Assembly (NCBI GenBank): GCA_902626585.1
Contig: CACOGA010000005.1
Location: 37,316 to 101,315, forward strand
Source of the DNA: an uncultured Bacteroidota bacterium
Lineage (GTDB): Bacteria > Bacteroidota > Bacteroidia > Flavobacteriales > Flavobacteriaceae
Direction of reading: 5' to 3'
DNA: 64,000 nt
This document shows, in pieces, positions 54,165 through 61,513 of the stretch. The position numbers and the translations under genes were made by a program. The first letter of the stretch is position 1, and each line of letters opens with the position of its first letter. The notes under the pieces are model-generated. The model saw only the letters and a program-made list of their open reading frames with translations, was not told the DNA's origin and did no database searches.

Positions 54165-55580
54165 ATGGTATTTCAAGAAGCCATAAGAAATTCAATATTT
54201 CATGAAATTTCAAATTATTGCACAGCTAATAATATAGAATCATTCGTTGTTGGAGGGTTTGTACGAGACTTTTTATTGCAAAGACCCTCAAAGGATATTG
54301 ACATATTAATTATTGGTGATGGAATCAGTGTTGCAAAACAGATTGCCAAGCAAATTGATCCTAAAATTTCCGTCACAATTTTCAAAAATTTTGGAACTGC
54401 TTATTTTAAATTAAACGATTATGAAATAGAGTTTGTTGGTTCCAGAAAAGAATCTTATGCGAGTGATAGTAGAAATCCAATAATTGAGACTGGGAGTTTT
54501 AAAGATGATATAAACAGAAGAGATTTTAAAATTAATTCAATTGCCATTTCCCTTAATAATCAAAACTTTGGTGAGTTAATAGATTTACATGATGGTTTGA
54601 CGGATATTAAACAAAAAGTAATTAATACACCTTTGGATTCCAATATTACATTTTCTGATGATCCGCTAAGAATGTTGAGGGCAATAAGATTTGCTTGCCA
54701 ACTTGATTTTGAAATTCACAATGATTTAGTCAAAACTATGACTAAGCAAAAAAATAGGATTAGCATAGTTACAAATGAAAGAATTATTGATGAAATAAAT
54801 AAAATCATTTTATCAAAAACTCCCTCTAAGGGATTTAAAATATTAGAACAAACAGGAATTTTAGAAATAATTATGCCCGAATTAACAAGTTTAAAAGGCA
54901 TTGATGAAATTGAGGGTCAAAAGCATAAAGATAACTTTTATCATACTTTAGAAGTACTTGATAATATTTGTTTAAATACTGATAACTTATGGTTAAGATG
55001 GGCTGCTCTACTCCACGACATTGGAAAAGTTCCAACAAAAACATTTAATAAAAAAATAGGTTGGACTTTTCATGGTCACGAATTTGAGGGAAGTAAAATG
55101 GTATATAAATTGTTTAAAAGACTTAAAATGCCTTTAAACGAAAAGATGAAATATGTCCAAAAGCTAGTACTTATGAGTTCTAGACCAATTGTTTTAGCTC
55201 AGGAAAATGTAACAGACTCAGCGGTCAGAAGACTAATCTTTGATGCTGGTGAGTCCGTTGATGATCTAATGACTCTCTGTGAAGCTGATATTACAACTAA
55301 AAATGAAAATAAATTCAAAAAATATCACGATAACTTTAAAATTGTCAGAGAAAAAATTAAGACAGTTGAAGAAAAGGATAGTATTAGAAATTTTCAACCA
55401 CCAATTTCTGGAGCTGAAATCATGAGTACTTTTAATCTAAAACCGTGTAAAACAATTGGAATAATCAAAGAAGCTATCAAAGAAGCTATACTTGAAGGAA
55501 TTATTGCAAATAATTATGAGGAAGCTTATAAACTAATGTTAGAAGAAGGTGGAAAGTTAGGTTTATCTCATGGAAAGTAA
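54165..55580 (+). CDS. cca: CCA tRNA nucleotidyltransferase with HD domain
   Basis: A 471-residue polymerase that adds the CCA end of tRNAs, needed here because tRNA-Leu has no encoded CCA. The nucleotidyltransferase head has VVGGFVRDFLLQRPSKDIDIL and DDPLRMLRAIRFACQLDF. An HD phosphohydrolase domain follows (LLHDIGKVPTKTFNKKIGWTFHGHE). It overlaps ctaA by 11 bp. Confidence 0.93.
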   Translation: MVFQEAIRNSIFHEISNYCTANNIESFVVGGFVRDFLLQRPSKDIDILIIGDGISVAKQIAKQIDPKISVTIFKNFGTAYFKLNDYEIEFVGSRKESYASDSRNPIIETGSFKDDINRRDFKINSIAISLNNQNFGELIDLHDGLTDIKQKVINTPLDSNITFSDDPLRMLRAIRFACQLDFEIHNDLVKTMTKQKNRISIVTNERIIDEINKIILSKTPSKGFKILEQTGILEIIMPELTSLKGIDEIEGQKHKDNFYHTLEVLDNICLNTDNLWLRWAALLHDIGKVPTKTFNKKIGWTFHGHEFEGSKMVYKLFKRLKMPLNEKMKYVQKLVLMSSRPIVLAQENVTDSAVRRLIFDAGESVDDLMTLCEADITTKNENKFKKYHDNFKIVREKIKTVEEKDSIRNFQPPISGAEIMSTFNLKPCKTIGIIKEAIKEAILEGIIANNYEEAYKLMLEEGGKLGLSHGK

Positions 55581-56610
55581 ATTTCACAACTTAACAAAAT
55601 TAGCTCTATTACTTGTTTATTTAGTAATAATCGCTGGTGCATTTGTTAGAATGACCGGCTCAGGAATGGGATGTCCTGATTGGCCCAAATGTTTTGGTTT
55701 TTATGTTCCACCCACCGAAGTATCACAAATATTATTTAAAGCCAATAATGATTACTCCAAGGGTCAAATGATTCTATACAACGAAGAAGAATTATTGGTT
55801 GCAAAATCAGACTTCAAAAGCGATGATTTTATAAACTTAAATAATTGGGAAGTATATGAGAAACACGATTATGTAATATTTAACCCAGTTCACACATGGA
55901 TTGAATACATTAATAGATTAATTGGAGCAATTTCAGGTATTCCAATACTTATTTTCACTATTATTTCTATTATTTATTTTAAAAAGTTCAGACATTTAAC
56001 ATTGATTTCAATAATCACATTAGTTGCGATGGGTTTTCAGGCATGGCTTGGCAAAACGGTTGTAGATTCAAATTTAGAAGGCTTTAAGATAACTATTCAT
56101 ATGCTAATGGCATTATTTATAGTTGCGCTACTTATTTATCTTGTCTACTCTGGAAGTAAAAGTTTTATTAATAGAAATAAGACATTTAAATATTTATTGC
56201 TGTTTGGATTGTTCCTTACTTTAATCCAAATTATTTTAGGTACGCAGGTAAGACAAATAGTGGATGAACAAACTAAATTATTTGCATATGATAAATCTTT
56301 ATGGCTTAATGATATTCCACTTGTTTACGAATATCATAGAACATTTTCAATATTGGTTATTTCCGTAAACGTGGCTTTATTTTTAATTAATAAAAAATTA
56401 CAACTTGGAAATAATTATATTAATTTTGTTATTCTGCTTCTAATATTTGAAATATTTACGGGAGCATCAATGTTTTATTTTGATTTTCCATTTGGAACTC
56501 AAACAGCTCATTTAGTATTTGCAAGTATAATTTTTGGACTTCAATTTTATATATTACTTCAAAACTTTTTATCAGAAAATAAATTAATAGCAGATGATTT
56601 ACAGACTTAG
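55570..56610 (+). CDS. ctaA: Haem A synthase (COX15/CtaA family)
   Basis: A 346-residue membrane protein with about eight helices. The N-terminal MTGSGMGCPDWPKCFGFYVPP, the histidine-bearing HTWIEYINRLIGAI and YEYHRTFSIL and the C-terminal TAHLVFASI are typical of COX15-type haem A synthase. It oxidises haem O to haem A for cytochrome oxidase and so draws on the haem pathway at the start of the window. It overlaps both cca and the next gene. Confidence 0.92.
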   Translation: MESKFHNLTKLALLLVYLVIIAGAFVRMTGSGMGCPDWPKCFGFYVPPTEVSQILFKANNDYSKGQMILYNEEELLVAKSDFKSDDFINLNNWEVYEKHDYVIFNPVHTWIEYINRLIGAISGIPILIFTIISIIYFKKFRHLTLISIITLVAMGFQAWLGKTVVDSNLEGFKITIHMLMALFIVALLIYLVYSGSKSFINRNKTFKYLLLFGLFLTLIQIILGTQVRQIVDEQTKLFAYDKSLWLNDIPLVYEYHRTFSILVISVNVALFLINKKLQLGNNYINFVILLLIFEIFTGASMFYFDFPFGTQTAHLVFASIIFGLQFYILLQNFLSENKLIADDLQT

Positions 56611-57061
56611 GGTAATTCTTGATAATGACACAAATGAAGACATTCTTCGAGATGTTGAAATAGATAAAAATTCAAATCTTACCGATTTACATGAACTTAT
56701 TTTACTTTCATTTAATTTTTGTGATGATCAAATGGCATCATTTTACACTGTTGACGAAGAGTGGAATCAAATCAATGAAATAAGTTTAATGAATTTTGAC
56801 GAATCAACAGATTCAATGGATTCCATTTTAGTAGCTAATATTCTCAACACCCAAAACACAAAACTTCTGTATATCTATGATTTTATGAATATGTGGACGT
56901 TCTATGTAGAACTCATTGAAGAGGCTCAAGAAATCAATAATATTCTGTATCCAAGAATAATATTTTCTGTTGGAAATGTTCCTGAAAAAGCACCAGATAA
57001 AAAATTTATAAATGAGGATACAGGAAAAGAAGATCTAGACGAGGATGCATATTTATATTAA
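56594..57061 (+). CDS. Plasmid pRiA4b ORF-3-like protein
   Basis: A 155-residue protein with the pRiA4b ORF-3 pattern: IYRLRVILDNDTNEDILRDVEI, LTDLHELILLSFNFCDDQMASFY, and LLYIYDFMNMWTFYVELIEE. The usual YDFGD is altered to YDFMNMW. The C-terminus is acidic (EDTGKEDLDEDAYLY). Such proteins are sometimes labelled IS1096 passenger proteins, but no transposase or repeat is nearby. Function is unknown. It overlaps ctaA by 17 bp and lies 9 bp before uvrB. Confidence 0.72.
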   Translation: MIYRLRVILDNDTNEDILRDVEIDKNSNLTDLHELILLSFNFCDDQMASFYTVDEEWNQINEISLMNFDESTDSMDSILVANILNTQNTKLLYIYDFMNMWTFYVELIEEAQEINNILYPRIIFSVGNVPEKAPDKKFINEDTGKEDLDEDAYLY

Positions 57062-57070
57062 TTCAATCTG

Positions 57071-59068
57071 ATGAAGTTCAATCTAATTACTGACTTTATT
57101 CCCACAGGAGATCAACCATCTGCAATTAAGTCGCTTATTGACGGAATTAAAAATAAGGATAAACATCAAACTTTATTAGGTGTAACAGGTTCAGGTAAAA
57201 CCTTTACTGTAGCAAATGTTATAAGTACACTAAATAAACCAACACTTGTCCTAGCGCATAATAAAACATTGGCAGCACAACTTTACTCTGAGTTCAAAGG
57301 GTTTTTTCCCAACAATCTTGTTGAGTATTTTGTTTCATATTATGACTATTATCAACCTGAAGCATATATTCCTACAACCGGGGTTTATATTGAAAAAGAT
57401 TTATCAATTAATGATGAGATTGAAAAACTTAGACTAAGTGCAACTTCAGCTCTTCTGACAGGTAGAAAGGACATACTTATAGTTGCGTCAGTATCATGTA
57501 TCTATGGAATGGGGAATCCTCAAGAGTTTAAAGACAATACAATAGAAATCAATCAAAATGACAACTATTCAAGGACAAATCTACTGAACAGATTAGTACA
57601 AAGTCTATACTCCAGATCTTTATCAGATGACTTTAAACAGGGTAAGTTTAGAATTACAGGAGATACCATAGATATCTTTCCTGCACATACTGATTTTGCA
57701 TTCAAAATACATTTTTTTGGAGATGATATTGAAGAGATTGAAAAATTTGACCCTCTGACTAATGAAATAATTTCTCAGCATAAATCAATTACTATTTATC
57801 CCGCAAATATTTTTGTTACCTCCCCTAGTAAAATTCACGAAGTAATAAAATTAATTCAAAATGATCTGATTAAACAATATGATTACTTTAATGAAATTGG
57901 AAGTTCATTAGAAGCTAATAGAATAAAGGAAAGAACAGAATTTGATATGGAGATGATTAAGGAATTAGGGTACTGCTCCGGAATTGAGAACTACTCACGT
58001 TATTTTGACGGTAGAAAACCTGGAACTCGACCTTTTTGTTTATTAGATTATTTCCCAGATGATTATCTAACAATTATAGATGAAAGTCATGTTACAATCC
58101 CACAGGTTAGAGCTATGTATGGAGGTGATCGTAGTAGAAAAGAAAATCTTGTTGAATACGGATTTAGATTACCAGCAGCGATGGATAATAGACCCCTAAA
58201 ATTTGAAGAATTTGAATCACTACAAAATGAAATTATATATGTAAGTGCTACACCCGCAGACTACGAATTAGAGATGTGTGAGGGAGTAATTACTGAGCAG
58301 ATAATCAGACCAACTGGTTTATTGGATCCCAAAATTCAAATTAAACCCACAAAACATCAAATCGATGATTTGATTGATGAAATTCAAATAAGAATTGAAA
58401 AAAAGGAAAAAATATTGGTCACAACACTGACAAAAAAAATGGCCGAAGAACTTACTAGTTTTTTAAGTAAAATAGATATTCGTTCAAAATATATACACTC
58501 AGATGTAGATACGATAGAGAGAGTTGAAATAATGCAAGGGTTAAGAGAGGATAAGTTTGATGTACTAATAGGTGTAAATTTGCTGAGAGAAGGACTTGAT
58601 TTACCTGAAGTCTCTCTGGTTGCTGTTTTAGATGCTGATAAGGAGGGTTTTCTTAGATCACATAGATCATTAACCCAAACTATTGGAAGGGCAGCTAGAC
58701 ATGTCAACGGAGTGGCTATTTTATATGCTGATAAAATAACAAATAGCATAAAGAAAACAGTTGACGAAACTAACTACAGAAGGTCCAAACAAATTGAATA
58801 CAATAAAAAATACGGTGTAATACCTAAACAAATTGTCAAGAGCACTGAAAATCCATTGACTAAAAGATTATTAAAAAATAATATCAAAGAAATAAGTGAA
58901 ACCATTATTGATTTTAATATCCCAACCAAGGCCAAAGAATTTGATAAAAAAATCAGGGAGCTTAGAAAAGAAATGGAAAAATCAGCTAAAGAACTAGACT
59001 TTAAGTTAGCTGCACTATACAGAGATCAAATAAAAAAAATGAAAGAACTAAAGTCAAGTAATAGCTAA
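57071..59068 (+). CDS. uvrB: Excinuclease ABC subunit B
   Basis: A 665-residue DNA-repair helicase-like protein. Walker A GVTGSGKT is at residues 37-44, the beta-hairpin region is VSYYDYYQPEAYIPTTGVYIEKD, and motif VI is QTIGRAARHVNG. The C-terminal UVR domain (IRELRKEMEKSAKELDFKLAALYRDQI) binds UvrC. It acts in nucleotide excision repair with UvrA and UvrC, which are not in the window. Its 3' end overlaps sucC by 15 bp. Confidence 0.96.
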   Translation: MKFNLITDFIPTGDQPSAIKSLIDGIKNKDKHQTLLGVTGSGKTFTVANVISTLNKPTLVLAHNKTLAAQLYSEFKGFFPNNLVEYFVSYYDYYQPEAYIPTTGVYIEKDLSINDEIEKLRLSATSALLTGRKDILIVASVSCIYGMGNPQEFKDNTIEINQNDNYSRTNLLNRLVQSLYSRSLSDDFKQGKFRITGDTIDIFPAHTDFAFKIHFFGDDIEEIEKFDPLTNEIISQHKSITIYPANIFVTSPSKIHEVIKLIQNDLIKQYDYFNEIGSSLEANRIKERTEFDMEMIKELGYCSGIENYSRYFDGRKPGTRPFCLLDYFPDDYLTIIDESHVTIPQVRAMYGGDRSRKENLVEYGFRLPAAMDNRPLKFEEFESLQNEIIYVSATPADYELEMCEGVITEQIIRPTGLLDPKIQIKPTKHQIDDLIDEIQIRIEKKEKILVTTLTKKMAEELTSFLSKIDIRSKYIHSDVDTIERVEIMQGLREDKFDVLIGVNLLREGLDLPEVSLVAVLDADKEGFLRSHRSLTQTIGRAARHVNGVAILYADKITNSIKKTVDETNYRRSKQIEYNKKYGVIPKQIVKSTENPLTKRLLKNNIKEISETIIDFNIPTKAKEFDKKIRELRKEMEKSAKELDFKLAALYRDQIKKMKELKSSNS

Positions 59069-60253
59069 TACTTCATTTACTTTATCTGCTGCCTCCTTAA
59101 ATTCAATAGCGCTGTAAAAATTCAATCCGGATGAGTCAATAATTTCTTTGGCAATTTCAGAATTAGTTCCCTCAAGCCTTACAATTATAGGAACTGAAAT
59201 TTCATCTTTCATGTTTTTACATGCATCAACAATTCCCTTGGCAACTCTATCACATCTGACTATTCCTCCAAAAATATTTACAAGAATAGCTTTCACATCA
59301 GGGTCTTTAATTATGATTCTAAAAGCTGTTTCAACTCTTTCACTGTCAGCAGTACCACCAACATCTAAAAAGTTAGCCGGTTCTCCGCCCGCTTGTTTAA
59401 TCAAATCCATTGTAGCCATGGCTAAACCAGCTCCATTAACCATACATCCAACATTACCATTTAAATCAACGTAATTTAAACCGACCTCTTTTGCTTCGAC
59501 TTCAATAGGGTTTTCTTCCCTAATGTCTCTCATCTCTAAGTAGTCCTTGTGTCTAAATAGTGCATTGTCATCAATTGTAACCTTGGCATCGACAGCCAAA
59601 ATTTTATCATCACTAGTTTTTATTACTGGATTAATTTCAAAGAGGGAAGAGTCTGATTTATCATAAGCATCATATAAAGCTTTTACAAAAGAGATCATCT
59701 CTTGCATTGCATTACCGCTCAAATTAAGGTTTGCAGCTATTTGAAAAGCATCATCGCTAGAAAGACCATTATCTGGACAAATATCTAATGTGTGGATTAG
59801 CTCTGGGGTTTTTTCGGCTACCGTCTCTATATCCATTCCTCCTTCGGTGGAATACATAATCATATTTCTTCCTGTCGTCCTATTTAATAAAACCGAAATA
59901 TAATATTCTTCAACCTCTGAGTCCCCAGGATAGTATACATCTTCGGCGACCAAAACTTGGTGAACTTTTTTACCCTCTTTAGTTGTTTGAGGAGTTACTA
60001 GATTCATTCCAATTATTTCATCTGAGATCGAATAAACTTCGTCAATTGACTTTGCAAGTTTAACTCCGCCGCCTTTACCTCTTCCTCCAGCATGTACTTG
60101 TGCTTTTATGACAAAAAAATCTGTACCGGTTTCATGATTTAATTTTTTTGCAACCTTTAACGCATTTTCTGGTGATGTAGCAACGTATCCTCGTTGGATT
60201 TTAACCCCAAATCCATTAAGGATTTCTTTTGCTTGATATTCATGTAGGTTCAT
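59054..60253 (-). CDS. sucC: Succinyl-CoA ligase (ADP-forming) beta subunit
   Basis: A 399-residue ATP-grasp subunit. It has MNLHEYQAKEILNGFGV, KAQVHAGGRGKGGGVKLA, NGAGLAMATMDLIKQAGGEPANFLDVGGTA and VNIFGGIVRCDRVAKGI. The enzyme makes ATP from succinyl-CoA in the TCA cycle. A promoter with a -7 box lies 18-25 bp upstream. The alpha subunit gene sucD is not next to it in the window. Confidence 0.95.
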   Translation of the reverse strand: MNLHEYQAKEILNGFGVKIQRGYVATSPENALKVAKKLNHETGTDFFVIKAQVHAGGRGKGGGVKLAKSIDEVYSISDEIIGMNLVTPQTTKEGKKVHQVLVAEDVYYPGDSEVEEYYISVLLNRTTGRNMIMYSTEGGMDIETVAEKTPELIHTLDICPDNGLSSDDAFQIAANLNLSGNAMQEMISFVKALYDAYDKSDSSLFEINPVIKTSDDKILAVDAKVTIDDNALFRHKDYLEMRDIREENPIEVEAKEVGLNYVDLNGNVGCMVNGAGLAMATMDLIKQAGGEPANFLDVGGTADSERVETAFRIIIKDPDVKAILVNIFGGIVRCDRVAKGIVDACKNMKDEISVPIIVRLEGTNSEIAKEIIDSSGLNFYSAIEFKEAADKVNEVLAIT

Positions 60254-60270
60254 TTGATTTTATTTAAAAG

Positions 60271-60298
60271 CAAATTTAATAAACATAGTCTACTGCAA
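60271..60298 (-). promoter_or_regulatory. sucC promoter (-33 TTG, -7 TAAATTTG)
   Basis: On the minus strand TTG (60298-60296) is followed after 17 bases by TAAATTTG (60278-60271), matching TAnnTTTG. The expected start is only about 10 bases before the sucC ATG at 60253. Confidence 0.5.
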
Positions 60299-60348
60299 GC
60301 ATTAAATTAAAATTATTTATGAAATAATTTATTAATAAATTTAATGGT

Positions 60349-61437
60349 ATGAATAAGTACATATATTTTTTGCTCATAATTATTTTTATAGGGTGTAACA
60401 AAGAAATAAACCCCATTATTTTTGCATTAGAATCTGATGAAACAAAAATTAAAAAAATTAAAAAAAACATAGATAATCATGAGCTCCAAATTATTGTTTC
60501 AGTTATTGATGAAAATGAAATAATTGATGATTATCAATATAATTTGAAAGCTGAAAACTATTATTATCCTGCTAGCACAGTCAAGCTACCAATTTCACTT
60601 TTTGCTTTAGAAAAAATTAACGAATATCCTTTGATTAATATTGACACCCCATATAAAATTGAAAATGATACAACCTACTACTCAATAAGAAAAGACATTA
60701 ACGAAATTATGATTATGAGCAACAATGAAGCTTATAACCGTTTATTTGAGTTTTTAGGACAAGATTATATCAATGAGAAACTAAAAGAAAAAGGAATGAC
60801 AAGATCCAGAATATTTCACAGACTGGAAACAATTAATGCTGGAAAATTAGAGACAAAAGAGCTAACATTTTTTGTAAATGATTCGCCAATAAAATTTAAT
60901 AGATCGTTAAATAAAAAAATAAATCCTTTAGATATTAATGGGTTAAAAAAAGGGGTTGGATATATGAACGAAAATGGAAGAATCATTAATAAACCAATGA
61001 ATTTTTCTGAAAAAAATTATATTCCCTTAGAAGAGTTACATAATCTTTCTAAGTTAATTTTTCTGAGAAAAAAAAATAATTTAATGCTTACAGAAAATCA
61101 AATTTCATTTTTAATCAGCTCAATGAATAAGTCTCCGAAAGACATAGGTTATGATAATAAAAAATACCATGACACATATAGTAACCTATTGGTATTTGGT
61201 GATACTAATCAACCGATTAAGGGAATTGAAATTTATAATAAGATTGGATTTGCATATGGCTATGTTTCTGAAACTGCATTTATTGAAACTGAAAAATTAT
61301 CAATTATAATTTCAATAGCGATGAAAGTAAATTCAAATCAGATATTTAATGATGATAATTATGAATACGAGGAGATTGCATTTCCATTTTTAGGCGAATT
61401 TGGTAGAGAAACCATTAAAATAATTAACTCAAATTAA
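60349..61437 (+). CDS. Class A beta-lactamase-fold serine hydrolase lipoprotein
   Basis: A 362-residue lipoprotein with lipobox LLIIIFIGC (cysteine at residue 16). The serine-hydrolase motifs are STVK with S76 and K79 (YYPASTVKLPISLFALEK), SNN at 124-126 (IMSNNEAYNRLFEF), and a KIG variant of the third box (YNKIGFAYGY, near residue 298). The fold is that of class A beta-lactamases. It may be a true lactamase or another periplasmic hydrolase; the longer central region and K-I-G in place of K-T-G leave this open. It is divergent from sucC. Confidence 0.78.
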   Translation: MNKYIYFLLIIIFIGCNKEINPIIFALESDETKIKKIKKNIDNHELQIIVSVIDENEIIDDYQYNLKAENYYYPASTVKLPISLFALEKINEYPLINIDTPYKIENDTTYYSIRKDINEIMIMSNNEAYNRLFEFLGQDYINEKLKEKGMTRSRIFHRLETINAGKLETKELTFFVNDSPIKFNRSLNKKINPLDINGLKKGVGYMNENGRIINKPMNFSEKNYIPLEELHNLSKLIFLRKKNNLMLTENQISFLISSMNKSPKDIGYDNKKYHDTYSNLLVFGDTNQPIKGIEIYNKIGFAYGYVSETAFIETEKLSIIISIAMKVNSNQIFNDDNYEYEEIAFPFLGEFGRETIKIINSN

Positions 61438-61485
61438 TATTACCTAATTTTACATTTCTTAAGTTAAAAGAGTTGTAATTAAATA

Positions 61486-61493
61486 TATATTTG
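61486..61493 (+). promoter_or_regulatory. -7 element before the lectin-like surface protein
   Basis: TATATTTG matches TAnnTTTG and ends 20 bases before the ATG at 61514. A TTG lies only 10 bases upstream, too close for a standard -33, so this is a single-box call. Confidence 0.4.
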
Positions 61494-61513
61494 CTAAGCG
61501 AAAAAAAGCATGC

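Noticed and set aside
56594..57061. pRiA4b ORF-3-like gene as part of a mobile element
   Set aside because: No transposase, terminal repeats or target duplication are visible, and the gene is tightly embedded between core genes.
60310..60330. AT-only inverted repeat (9+3+9) between sucC and the hydrolase gene
   Set aside because: The arms are made almost entirely of A and T in a very AT-rich spacer, so chance is likely; there is no T-tract to make a terminator and no link to a known site.
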